DNA of 24,362 nt from JAQBQQ01 sp964633955 (GTDB taxonomy: Bacteria > Patescibacteriota > Gracilibacteria > Peribacterales > Peribacteraceae), in the NCBI GenBank assembly GCA_964633955.1, contig CAZWIA010000015.1, positions 1 through 24,362 on the forward strand, written 5' to 3'. Position 1 is the stretch's first letter. Each line of letters begins with the position of its first letter. Positions 14,881 through 22,053 of the stretch are shown piece after piece. Made by a program: the position numbers and the translations under genes. A model generated the notes under the pieces. That model worked only from the letters and a program-made list of their open reading frames with translations. It ran no database searches and had not been told where the DNA came from.

Positions 14881-15597
14881 TCACCGTGCGGTCTTACCAG
14901 TTCCTATATCAAACGTGATGGACAAGCTGGTCACGACGGGCATGGTGCCGGTCTCCGGGTCATACAGGGAGGAGGGTCCGCCGTAGGCGCTGCCCTGGTA
15001 GTCCGGCGTGGTGGCAAAGTACATGCTTGAGACCTTGGTGAGCTTCTGGCCCAGCATTTCCTCAAAGAGCAGCCGGGACTCATCAATCTGCGCCATGAGC
15101 TCCTGGCGGTACTGGCGGACGTACTTGGAAGCGCTCTTCACCCGCGCGTCATAGATGGCGGTGCACTTCTCCTGGTCCAGCAAGGCTTCCAGCTTCTCCG
15201 CGTCCGACCGGGTGAGGCCGCTGATGGTGAAGGCCACGTTGCCGGCCAGCCTCCCGGGCTTGCCGGGCGCGTCGCCGTCCATGAGACCGTGGCCGTCCAT
15301 GGGGTACACGCTCATGGGTCCGCTGCGGCGCACCGGCCTGCCGATCGCCTGACGGAACGTCTCTATCTTCCGCTGGAGAGATTCTCGTACGGCGCCTTCA
15401 GTGGTGGATGCCGTCACCTCGCAGCTGAGGGAGGCAAAGACGCTGTCCGGCGTGATGCTGTGTTCCACGGACGCATCCACGGTGACGGTGCTCTGGTCGG
15501 CCGGGGCCAGCGGACCGGCCGCCGCGGCGCCGGAGACGGACGTGAGGAACCAGACGGGCACAACGGCCAGACTCAGGCGGGATGCTGGGCTGATCAT
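14881..15597 (-). CDS. Secreted SIMPL-domain (DUF541)-like protein
   Basis: A 238-residue protein with a signal peptide (SRLSLAVVPVWFLTSVSGAAAAG), hence exported. The remainder resembles SIMPL/DUF541 proteins: a first beta-rich unit STVTVDASVEHSITPDSVFASLSCEV, helices (REGTV-like spacing, SLQRKIETFRQAI), the alternate unit NVAFTISGLTRSDAEKLEALLDQE, and the helix QIDESRLLFEEMLGQKLTKVSSMYF typical of the family's second half. Family members form large periplasmic or surface assemblies of poorly known role. The assignment is by pattern and moderately sure. It lies 24 nt downstream of the glycosyl-phosphotransferase gene on the same strand and is probably co-transcribed with it. Confidence 0.65.
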   Translation of the reverse strand: MISPASRLSLAVVPVWFLTSVSGAAAAGPLAPADQSTVTVDASVEHSITPDSVFASLSCEVTASTTEGAVRESLQRKIETFRQAIGRPVRRSGPMSVYPMDGHGLMDGDAPGKPGRLAGNVAFTISGLTRSDAEKLEALLDQEKCTAIYDARVKSASKYVRQYRQELMAQIDESRLLFEEMLGQKLTKVSSMYFATTPDYQGSAYGGPSSLYDPETGTMPVVTSLSITFDIGTGKTAR

Positions 15598-15621
15598 AGG
15601 ATGAGGGGAAGAGAAACGAGG

Positions 15622-16713
15622 TTAGAGCGGCGCAACCGGCTTTGCCAGCGATCGTAGCAGGATCATGACCAGGAGGAGTCCCACGGCCGCCAGCGCCTTC
15701 TGCTCCGTGCTCAGGAAGAGCGCCGTGACGCCGAACGCGGTGCCGAGTCCCGCCGTGAGCAGGATCACCTGGCGCGGCGACCAGCCGCGCTCCAGGAGCC
15801 GGTGGTGCAGGTGTTCGCCGCGGGCGCTCCCCTGGGCGATCGATCGGCCGGAGGCAAGGCGCCCGAGCGCCACCAGGACGGAGTCTATGAGCGGTACACC
15901 CAGCACCAGGAACGCCGTTGCCACCTTCCCCCCGGCGTAGATGGTGAGGACGCCCAGGAGGAGCCCAAAGAACATGGCGCCAGTGTCTCCTAGCAGCATG
16001 CGGCCAGGCGGGAAATCCCACACGGCCGCCCCGGCGGCGATGCCGGCCAGCACAAAGCTCAAGACCGCCACCTGGCTCTGAGCCGCGCGGAGCGCGGGAT
16101 CTTGCGCCGGATTCAGGCCGTTACGGACGGACAGGAAGCCGATCGTGAGGAAGCCAATCACCGCGAGCGCGCTCACCTGGCCCGGGATGCCGTCAAACCA
16201 GTTGAGGGCGTTCACCGTGAGGCCAATCCACAGCACCGTGAAGAACCCGCTTAAGAGCGGCAGCGTGCCGAGCAGAGGCAACGTGACGGTCAGCGTATCA
16301 AGCGGAAGTACGGGAAGTGCGGGCGCGATCGACTCCAGGGGATTTGTGAGGGAGTAGATGCGTGTGCCGGAGGTGAAGAGGATGAGTGCAGCAGCCAGCT
16401 GCACCAGTGCTCGCGGGAGCGGTGGCAGGCGGCGGCGGTCGTCTATGAAGCAGACCGCGCCCAGGGTGATTACGGCGGCGATCAATCCAAGTTCCTTCAA
16501 GCCATATTCATTACCTATTGTCCAGGGAAGGGACAGCAGGAAGAGTCCAATCGCCACCAGCCCGACCGGATAGGGGAGGCGAGGGCGGATGAGGCCGTAG
16601 CGCTCCGGGAAATCCAGCAGGCCCATGCGAGGAAACACGCGCAGCGCGATGGCGTGGACGATCAGGCTCACGCCGAACGCGAGCAGGGGAGCGGTGGAGA
16701 GGGGAGAGGGCAA
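15622..16713 (-). CDS. Undecaprenyl-phosphate sugar-1-phosphate transferase, MraY/WecA family
   Basis: A ~363-residue polytopic enzyme of glycosyltransferase family 4 that moves a sugar-1-phosphate from a UDP-sugar onto a polyprenyl phosphate, starting peptidoglycan or wall polysaccharide synthesis. Seen: about ten hydrophobic segments, the Mg2+-site FIDDRRRLPP, NALNWFDGIPG, LLGDTGAMFFG and the cytoplasmic histidine motif EHLHHRL. These fit WecA/TagO-like enzymes better than MraY, but substrate cannot be read off. The start is uncertain: there is no ATG before the first membrane segment, and TTG 16713 (PSPLSTAPLLAFGVSL) gives a sensible N-terminus, with a possible TAGAAT -10 at 16745-16740. 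A GTG further in would cut into the first helix. The SIMPL-like gene follows 24 nt downstream; pgk is divergent. Confidence 0.82.
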   Translation of the reverse strand: MPSPLSTAPLLAFGVSLIVHAIALRVFPRMGLLDFPERYGLIRPRLPYPVGLVAIGLFLLSLPWTIGNEYGLKELGLIAAVITLGAVCFIDDRRRLPPLPRALVQLAAALILFTSGTRIYSLTNPLESIAPALPVLPLDTLTVTLPLLGTLPLLSGFFTVLWIGLTVNALNWFDGIPGQVSALAVIGFLTIGFLSVRNGLNPAQDPALRAAQSQVAVLSFVLAGIAAGAAVWDFPPGRMLLGDTGAMFFGLLLGVLTIYAGGKVATAFLVLGVPLIDSVLVALGRLASGRSIAQGSARGEHLHHRLLERGWSPRQVILLTAGLGTAFGVTALFLSTEQKALAAVGLLLVMILLRSLAKPVAPL

Positions 16714-16749
16714 GGGAAGAGCGGAACGTTGGGATTCCCATTCTACAGC

Positions 16750-16800
16750 TGACGGAAAGGTGAACAGGGGAAAAGCGGTGACAAGGGTGAACAGGGAATC
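16750..16800 (+). repeat. Degenerate AAGGGTGAAC-type tandem repeat in divergent spacer
   Basis: The plus strand here contains GGTGAACAGGGG, GCGGTGACAAGG and GGTGAACAGGGAA in succession, a short degenerate tandem array of ~12-13 nt units. Similar units occur on the minus strand at about 1488-1540. Confidence 0.55.
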
Positions 16801-16860
16801 CTTTGTAACCCTTCCGCACTCTGTCAACTCAGGACCCTCCAGCACCCGGAAGCCTTCGGT

Positions 16861-16866
16861 TACACT
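16861..16866 (+). promoter_or_regulatory. Candidate -10 element of pgk
   Basis: TACACT ends 9 nt before ATG 16876, predicting a start site on or 1-3 nt before the start codon. No good -35 is seen. Confidence 0.45.
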
Positions 16867-16875
16867 CCTCGGCGT

Positions 16876-18069
16876 ATGCAGAACAATCTCCCCACGCTGA
16901 AGGACGCAAATGTCAAGGGTAAGCGCGTCCTGCTGAGGGCTGGCTTTGATGTCAAGATAGAGGACGGCGTGGTGCGGGAGATGGAGCGCATCAAGGCGAT
17001 CCTGCCCACGCTCAACCACCTCCTGAGCCAGGGTGCGGCGGTGATCCTGCTGGCGCACCAGGGGCGGCCAAAGGGGAAGAGGCTTCCGGAGTTCACGCAG
17101 CGGCCGGTAGCCGATGCGCTTTCCCAGCTTCTTGGGAAGGAGGTCAAGTTTGCGACGGACGTGGTTGGTGAGAGCGCGCAGGAGCTGGCATCCGGCCTGC
17201 GGCCGGGTGAGATCCTCCTGTTGGAGAACTTGCGCTATGAGCCGGGTGAAGAGGCGAATGATCCGGCCTTTGCCGAGCAGCTAGCCAAACTTGGCGACGT
17301 GTACGTGAACGATGCCTTCACCAACGCTCACCGGGCGCACGCGAGCATGGTCGGCTTGCTGCGGCTCCTCCCCGGCTATGCCGGCCTGCAGCTGGCGGAA
17401 GAAGTGGCCCAGCTCTCCCGCGTCACGCATGACCCCGCCCGCCCGTTAGTCTTGGTTGTGAGCGGCGCCAAGATGGAGACCAAGGTGCCGGTCCTTGAGC
17501 GGTTCCTCACTCTGGGCGACCAGATCCTCCTGGGTGGCTGCATCGCCAACACGTTCCTCAAAGCGCAGGGCGCGGACGTGGGTGTTTCCCGGTATGAGCC
17601 TGAGGCGGTGCCCATCGCAGCATCTCTCCTAGCCCGGGCCGCCACGGGCGGCGCGCAGATCCTGCTGCCGACGGACGCCGTAGCCGCGTCCAATCCCAAG
17701 GCGCCGGCTGTACGTCACGTGCCAATTGCGGAGCTTGCGCCGGAGCTGGCTATTCTGGACATCGGCCAGGAGACGGTGGAGCGCTACAGCCAGGTTCTGG
17801 ACAAGGCAGCTTCCATTGTATGGAACGGGCCCATGGGTCTCTATGAGGAGCCGCCGTTTGCGGAGGGATCCAAGGGCATTGCCGCGGCAATCGCCCGCGC
17901 CACGGACCGAGGGGCGGTGACGGTGGTGGGAGGCGGCGATACGATCGATTTCCACGGCCTCTACCACGTGCCGCTCACGGCCTACACGTTTGTGAGCACC
18001 GCCGGCGGCGCCATGCTGGAATTCATTGGCGGCGCCCCTATGCCTGCCCTGGAAGCACTCGCCCGCTGA
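16876..18069 (+). CDS. pgk: Phosphoglycerate kinase
   Basis: A 397-residue cytoplasmic glycolytic kinase that transfers phosphate from 1,3-bisphosphoglycerate to ADP. Seen: RVLLRAGFDVKIEDG (family RxDxNVP region, here diverged), HQGRPKGKR at 61-69 (family SHLGRPKG), LLLENLRYEPGEEANDPAFAEQLA, VYVNDAFTNAHRAHASM, VVSGAKMETKVPVL, IVWNGPMGLYE, GGGDT at 352-356 and STAGGAMLEFIGG. Length is normal. The N-terminal substrate loop departs from the textbook sequence (FDVKI instead of LNVPL), but catalytic and nucleotide-binding parts are intact. It is the first gene of a probable three-gene run with the baseplate-J-like and YdcF-like genes. Confidence 0.97.
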   Translation: MQNNLPTLKDANVKGKRVLLRAGFDVKIEDGVVREMERIKAILPTLNHLLSQGAAVILLAHQGRPKGKRLPEFTQRPVADALSQLLGKEVKFATDVVGESAQELASGLRPGEILLLENLRYEPGEEANDPAFAEQLAKLGDVYVNDAFTNAHRAHASMVGLLRLLPGYAGLQLAEEVAQLSRVTHDPARPLVLVVSGAKMETKVPVLERFLTLGDQILLGGCIANTFLKAQGADVGVSRYEPEAVPIAASLLARAATGGAQILLPTDAVAASNPKAPAVRHVPIAELAPELAILDIGQETVERYSQVLDKAASIVWNGPMGLYEEPPFAEGSKGIAAAIARATDRGAVTVVGGGDTIDFHGLYHVPLTAYTFVSTAGGAMLEFIGGAPMPALEALAR

Positions 18070-18113
18070 GCGTCATCCGGCCGTACGCGCCTGCCCGTCC
18101 GTTCGCCTTGCCC

Positions 18114-19700
18114 ATGCAGACTGGTCCTACCATCGTCTCTTCCCGCCAGGAGGGTGAACCCTGGGAGGCGCTCGTGGAGCGGATCAGCACCGGCGTGCCG
18201 CACATCCTGGTCCTGACGCTGCTGCAGGCCGATCAGCTGGCCGATCAGCCCGAGGAGCTGCGGGAACTCTTGGGTCTCCTGGAGCCCCTGCGCGATCAGC
18301 TCTGGATTGCCGTACGGGAGCCGCACGTGGCAGCCGCGGCCCGGTCGCATGACCTGCGCGTGATCACCTCCCTCAAGCCGCTCAAGGAACTCCTGCACGG
18401 CGACGAGCAGCTGGAGGAGGCGCTAAGGCTCTTCTGGCCGTCCGCGTGGCAGCAGCAGCTCCGGAACCGCCTGCAGACCATGGGCCTGCTGTCCCTGCCT
18501 CGCGTCCGCATCTGGGTGCTTACCGGGCTCAGCCTGATCCTGTTCTGGTTTGTACTGTTCCGCCTGCTCCCGACGGCGGAAGTGCGCGTCCGCCCGCGGC
18601 GGGAGACCATTTCCCAGGCCATGAACATCACCTTGGTCCAGAGCGGAGCGTGGGCCCAAGTCCCGCCGGCCGCCAAGAAGGTGCCACTGGTGCCGGTGGC
18701 CGTGGAGGTCCGGCGGTCGCTGGTGTTCCAGGAAATTACGCCGGAGTTCACGGGTTCCCGCGCGCACGTGCCCATGACGGTCGTGAATGAGTCCGATGAG
18801 CCTGTCACCGTCCGCACCGGCAGCCGCCTTGCGGCCTCCGGCGGCATTGTGTTCCGGCTTACGGAGCCGGTGATCGTGCGGCCCAAGGGGCGCACCACCG
18901 TGCAGGCCGTGGCGGAGGACCTGGACCTATACGGCAAGATCATTGGCGCGCGCGGGAACGTGCCGGAAGGGCTGCGGTGGGAGTTCACGGAGCTGGCGGA
19001 ATCCGAACGGCGCACCCTGTACGGCCGCAACCTGCGGGAGGGCCGCAACGGGACCACGGCTTCCATTACGCGGCTCAAGGAATCCGACCTGGAAGTGGCG
19101 CGCAAGAAGCTCCAGAGCCTCCTGCGGCAGGAAGCGCAGGAGCAGCTGACGGAGCGGATCGCCGCCATGGACCGGGAGAACCCGGGGTCAGATTGGCGCA
19201 CGTTCTCCGAAGAGAAGCTCATCCAGGTTGCCTATCACGATGAGCGGATGCCGCTGGACCTCCTGGGACAGTCCGTGAGGGAGGTGCCGGTGGCCATGGC
19301 CATGACGCTCACGGTCCAGGCGTACGACGCTTCAGAGATCCTGCAGCTGGTCCGGCGGGACATTGCGTCCCACATTGAGCCGGATAAAGTGCTCCTGGAG
19401 CAGAGTGTGGATGTGAACCGCCTGAGCGTGCTGCCCATCCACATTGATCCGTCCCGCACCTGGGTGAAAGTCACGGCGGACCTCTCTGCCACGGAGGAGT
19501 ATCTCCTAGACCAGCTCACGCCGGCGGGCGCGCGCTTTGCGCGGCGCGTGCGGGAGGCCGTGGCCGGACAGGCGGTGTGGGAAGCCGAGCGCGTGGTTCG
19601 GAACATGCCGGAGGTGGAGCGCGTCCAGATCCGCCTGTGGCCGCCGTGGGGCCGCACCATCACCCCCATTGAGGGGAATATCCGCATCATCCAGGAGTGA
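18114..19700 (+). CDS. Single-pass membrane protein with baseplate-J-like extracellular region
   Basis: A 528-residue protein. Residues 1-130 form a cytoplasmic alpha/beta domain (HILVLTLLQADQLA...LRDQLWIAVREPHVAAAARSHDLRVITSL). One transmembrane helix follows at ~131-152 (VRIWVLTGLSLILFWFVLF), then ~375 extracytoplasmic residues. Part of this (~205-285: VPMTVVNESDEPVTVRTGSRLAASGGIVFRL..., VQAVAEDLDLYGKIIGARGNVP) resembles the baseplate J/gp47 pattern in which a collar domain begins with a 'tight-turn, Gly-threshold' beta repeat. A helical section and an alpha/beta C-terminus follow. I infer a surface or envelope assembly role; homology to phage baseplates would be structural only. ATG 18114 is preferred to TTG 18108. 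It lies 44 nt after pgk and its stop overlaps the next ATG by one base. Confidence 0.7.
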   Translation: MQTGPTIVSSRQEGEPWEALVERISTGVPHILVLTLLQADQLADQPEELRELLGLLEPLRDQLWIAVREPHVAAAARSHDLRVITSLKPLKELLHGDEQLEEALRLFWPSAWQQQLRNRLQTMGLLSLPRVRIWVLTGLSLILFWFVLFRLLPTAEVRVRPRRETISQAMNITLVQSGAWAQVPPAAKKVPLVPVAVEVRRSLVFQEITPEFTGSRAHVPMTVVNESDEPVTVRTGSRLAASGGIVFRLTEPVIVRPKGRTTVQAVAEDLDLYGKIIGARGNVPEGLRWEFTELAESERRTLYGRNLREGRNGTTASITRLKESDLEVARKKLQSLLRQEAQEQLTERIAAMDRENPGSDWRTFSEEKLIQVAYHDERMPLDLLGQSVREVPVAMAMTLTVQAYDASEILQLVRRDIASHIEPDKVLLEQSVDVNRLSVLPIHIDPSRTWVKVTADLSATEEYLLDQLTPAGARFARRVREAVAGQAVWEAERVVRNMPEVERVQIRLWPPWGRTITPIEGNIRIIQE

Positions 19701-20350
19701 TGGACCGCCCGCCGTCTTCCGCATCAGGCGCGGCGCCCTCTCCGCTGGTGCGTCTGGGGGTCCGGATCCTCCTCTTGGTGTTGGTGCCGGGAATCATGGC
19801 CTATGCCTGGGCGGTGTCCGCCGTGGTCCGCGGCTACCCCGGCATGGCGGAGCTGCCGGCGGATTGCGCGCTGGTCTTTGGCGCCGCGGTGCGGGTGACG
19901 CGGGGGGCGGATGGGACTCTGAACACCGCTGCGGCCGGGCCGGGCATCCAGCGGCGCGTGGCGACTGCCGTGCGGCTGTACAAGGAGCGGAGCGTCCGGT
20001 TCTTGGTCTTCAGCGGCGGTTACGGGGACCGCCGTCGCGCGAGCGAAGCGGAAGTCATGGCCGGGTATGCGGAATCATTGGGCTTGCCAGCCTCCGCCTA
20101 CCGCCTGGAGGACCGTGCCCGCTCCACGCTGGAAAATATCCGCTTCTCCCAGCCGCTCCTCTCAGCCTGTCGCACCACCGTGGCCGTCAGTGACCGCTAC
20201 CACTTGCGCCGTATCCAGCTCCTGGCTCGTAAGCTGGGCTGGGAAACCTTATGGACGTATCCGGCGGACCGCCATGCAGATCCGCTCTTTGAGGCCCGAG
20301 CCGTGTTGCGTGAGGCGCTGGGTCTGATTTGGTATAACATAGCATTATAG
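19700..20350 (+). CDS. YdcF/SanA-family (DUF218) membrane-anchored protein
   Basis: A 216-residue protein with one N-terminal transmembrane helix (LVRLGVRILLLVLVPGIMAYAWAVSAVV) and a DUF218 domain: DCALVFGAAV, LVFSGGYGDRRRASEAEVMAGYAESLGLP, LEDRARSTLENIRFSQPLL and VAVSDRYHLRRIQLLARKLG. These match the conserved blocks of the YdcF/SanA/ElyC family, whose members influence envelope and peptidoglycan precursor homeostasis. The biochemical activity is unsettled. ATG 19700 overlaps the upstream TGA by one base, which implies translational coupling with the baseplate-J-like gene; a GTG at 19697 is an alternative start. Confidence 0.88.
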   Translation: MDRPPSSASGAAPSPLVRLGVRILLLVLVPGIMAYAWAVSAVVRGYPGMAELPADCALVFGAAVRVTRGADGTLNTAAAGPGIQRRVATAVRLYKERSVRFLVFSGGYGDRRRASEAEVMAGYAESLGLPASAYRLEDRARSTLENIRFSQPLLSACRTTVAVSDRYHLRRIQLLARKLGWETLWTYPADRHADPLFEARAVLREALGLIWYNIAL

Positions 20351-20563
20351 CAATTTGTCATATTCTGTGTTGTAACATATTACTTTCCGGGAGAGGGGAG
20401 AGAGTTGTGTAAGAACCTCACTATTCCATTTGTCTATGTTCACGAACGGGGAGTGTCAGTTTGCGCATCCACAGGCCTGTGGATAACTGGTCGAGCAGGG
20501 CATTGGCTAAGGAATTCCGGTCGTATTGAGCGAATATACGGGTGCCATCTGTCACGTGATCAT
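20351..20563. other. Intergenic spacer with no gene, upstream of the dif-like site
   Basis: About 210 bp with lower GC than the flanking genes. It holds the palindrome at 20467-20484, the 8-bp palindrome TCACGTGA at 20552-20559 next to the dif-like site, and no convincing coding region. I see no clear terminator for the upstream gene. Confidence 0.5.
20467..20486. promoter_or_regulatory. 18-bp perfect palindrome containing a consensus DnaA box
   Basis: 20467-20484 reads ATCCACAGGCCTGTGGAT, a perfect palindrome. Extended to 20486, the minus strand carries TTATCCACA, the consensus DnaA box. The opposite half is GCATCCACA, a 7/9 match, so two boxes face each other. Confidence 0.6.
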
Positions 20564-20591
20564 ACTTAACATAAAATGCATTATGTTAATC
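20564..20591 (+). other. dif: dif-like Xer recombination site
   Basis: The 28 bp have dif architecture: left arm ACTTAACATAA (20564-20574), 6-bp centre AATGCA (20575-20580), right arm TTATGTTAATC (20581-20591). The inner 9 bp of each arm are perfect inverted repeats (TTAACATAA / TTATGTTAA). The right arm matches the XerD-binding arm of E. coli dif (TTATGTTAAAT) at 9 of 11 positions, and the left arm begins ACTT as in B. subtilis dif and ends CATAA as in E. coli. It lies 32 bp before the start of a tyrosine recombinase gene, suggesting a chromosome dimer-resolution site next to its own recombinase. Confidence 0.75.
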
Positions 20592-20623
20592 TAATAATGG
20601 CGGTGTACACTGTGGAAAAGAGC

Positions 20624-21589
20624 ATGGCGGACCCAACTCCTCTCTCACAGGCGATTGATCGGTACCTGCGCTTCCTCCAATCCGAGGAGAATAAATCGCC
20701 GCTCACGGTCCAGAACTACCGGCAGTCACTTGAGCTCTTCCAGCGCCTCACCTACATCCGGGACGTGGATGAGTTTGGCAAGGAATCCGTCCGGCACTAC
20801 CGTCAGGCCCTTCACGAGCATGTCACCCGCTTCCGGGCGGACTTGGCCCTGCGGACCAAGAACCACCACTTGACAGTACTGCGCGCTTTTATTCGTTATC
20901 TCATTCAGGAGGAGGACCGTGACATCTACCCGCCGGATCGGATCAAGCGGTTTAAAGAAGAGCAGCGCCGCGTGAAGTTTTTGAATAGTCAAGATGTGGA
21001 GCGGCTGCTACGGGCGCCGGACAGGTCCACGCGGGACGGCCTCAGGGACGCGGCTATCTTAGAACTCTTCTTCTCCACGGGCTTGCGGCTTACGGAGCTC
21101 AGGCAGCTCAACCGGAAGGATCTGAATTTCCAGACGCGGGAGATGAGCGTGCGCGGCAAGCGGCGGAAGCTCAGGGTGGTCTTCCTGTCTGATGCCGCAT
21201 CCATAGCCCTCCAGGCATACCTGAACGTCCGGCTGGACCACTTAGAGCCGCTCTTCATCCGCCACCTCAAGCGCGCCATACACGTCATGCCGCCCGGTGA
21301 GGAGTTCCGCCTCTCCCGGATCTCCATCTACGGCATTGTGAAGAAGCACGCCCGCGCGGCGGGGATCGTCATTGATCCCTCGCCCCACACGCTCCGGCAC
21401 TCCTTTGCCACGGATCTCCTGCAAAACGGCGCGGACCTGCGGTCCGTCCAGGAGCTCCTGGGCCACCAAGACCTCTCCACCACGCAGATCTACACCCACG
21501 TCACCAATCCTCAATTGAAAGACGTGCATCGCCGGTTCCACCGCTCGGCGCGGCAGAAGGAGGACGATAGTACACCTGATGGACAGTGA
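20624..21589 (+). CDS. xerD: Xer-type tyrosine recombinase
   Basis: A 321-residue site-specific recombinase of the XerC/XerD/XerA type, which resolves chromosome dimers at dif before division. Seen: SAM-like N-terminal core-binding domain (AIDRYLRFLQSEENKSPLTVQNYRQSLELF), then a catalytic domain with R155 (STGLRLTEL), a Lys in the beta-hairpin near 180 (SVRGKRRKL), H255-T-L-R258 (HTLRHSFATDLL), H281 (LLGHQDLSTTQ) and nucleophile Y290 (IYTHV). All active-site residues are present. ATG 20624 gives the family-like N-terminus; earlier in-frame ATGs at 20576 and 20597 lie inside or just after the dif-like site. The name xerD is by similarity; a lone enzyme acting on both arms (XerA/XerH/XerS-like) is equally possible. 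The stop overlaps the GTG of the following frame. Confidence 0.93.
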   Translation: MADPTPLSQAIDRYLRFLQSEENKSPLTVQNYRQSLELFQRLTYIRDVDEFGKESVRHYRQALHEHVTRFRADLALRTKNHHLTVLRAFIRYLIQEEDRDIYPPDRIKRFKEEQRRVKFLNSQDVERLLRAPDRSTRDGLRDAAILELFFSTGLRLTELRQLNRKDLNFQTREMSVRGKRRKLRVVFLSDAASIALQAYLNVRLDHLEPLFIRHLKRAIHVMPPGEEFRLSRISIYGIVKKHARAAGIVIDPSPHTLRHSFATDLLQNGADLRSVQELLGHQDLSTTQIYTHVTNPQLKDVHRRFHRSARQKEDDSTPDGQ

Positions 21590-21846
21590 TCCCCTGCTCT
21601 GAAGGGTATGGAAGGTATTGTCCGTCCCCCTCCTGTAATTCCCCTCCCCCGTCTTCCCAAGAGACACCGCGGGTGTCTTCGGCGGTCTTGGTGGCCGTTG
21701 TGGCCATCATCGCCATCGCCGCCATTGCGTACCTCCTCTCAAATAGCCAGGCCGGGCTGAACACCGCGCCGGACACCAACGTCAATCTACCGGACGTGAA
21801 CGTGGAGACGCCGCTACCCAACACGCCCTCAACGCCGGCGCAGTAA
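21586..21846 (+). CDS. Small single-pass membrane protein (hypothetical)
   Basis: An 86-residue open frame from a GTG overlapping the recombinase stop codon. One strong transmembrane helix (AVLVAVVAIIAIAAIAYLLS, ~33-52) is followed by a disordered Asn/Pro/Thr-rich tail (NVNLPDVNVETPLPNTP). The first ~30 residues are Ser/Pro/Cys-rich and look poor as coding sequence, so the true start may be GTG 21673, giving a ~57-residue membrane peptide. The helix and tail support a real product anchored in the membrane with an exposed C-terminus. No function is recognised. A perfect 14-bp hairpin begins 17 nt after the stop. Confidence 0.5.
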   Translation: MIPCSEGYGRYCPSPSCNSPPPSSQETPRVSSAVLVAVVAIIAIAAIAYLLSNSQAGLNTAPDTNVNLPDVNVETPLPNTPSTPAQ

Positions 21847-21863
21847 AAACTTAAAGGAATGCA

Positions 21864-21897
21864 GTGTTAACCGGGGGTTTCAACCCCCGGTTAACAC
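21864..21897 (+). terminator. Perfect 14-bp hairpin between convergent genes
   Basis: GTGTTAACCGGGGG (21864-21877), loop TTTCAA, and the exact complement at 21884-21897; GAAT/ATTC can pair outside with a 3-nt bulge. There is no real T-run on the plus side, so it may terminate weakly or mark a repeated element, but its position after the small membrane-protein gene fits a terminator. Confidence 0.65.
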
Positions 21898-21919
21898 ATT
21901 CACCGTGCAGGTTTCAGGC

Positions 21920-21958
21920 AAAAAATGCCCCGCACTGACAGATAGTGTCAGGCGGGGC
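21920..21958 (-). terminator. Rho-independent terminator of tyrS
   Basis: Reading the minus strand, GCCCCGC (21958-21952) and CTGACA (21951-21946) pair with TGTCAG and GCGGGGC across a 5-nt loop with a single bulged base. A run of six Ts (21925-21920) follows directly after one A: a classical intrinsic terminator about 95 nt after the tyrS stop. Confidence 0.85.
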
Positions 21959-22053
21959 GGGTTAGCGGAGCCACCCGCAGGTGGCGCGATTCTCCCCTGA
22001 CTGGAGCAGGGGGAGCTCCAGTCGCATCGATTGTAGTATGGTGGTCCCCGCAG
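21959..22053 (-). ncRNA. Structured 3' untranslated region of tyrS (possible pseudoknot)
   Basis: Between the tyrS stop and its terminator the transcript would hold two perfect hairpins: an 8-bp stem (22023-22016 with 22006-21999) and a 6-bp stem GCCACC/GGTGGC (21985-21980 with 21975-21970). The 9-nt loop CTCCCCCTG of the first (22015-22007) is complementary to CAGGGGAG just after it (21999-21992), so an H-type pseudoknot can form. I recognise no known RNA family; it is listed as a candidate only. Confidence 0.35.

Noticed and set aside
20351..20623. Replication origin (oriC)
   Set aside because: Only one consensus DnaA box and one weak box are present, with no cluster or AT-rich unwinding region; dnaA, dnaN and rpmH are absent and the neighbouring dif-like site argues for a terminus.
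21959..22053. tRNA or tmRNA gene near CCACCA (minus strand, about 22040)
   Set aside because: No acceptor stem, T-loop or anticodon arm can be folded around it; the CCACCA directly follows the tyrS stop.
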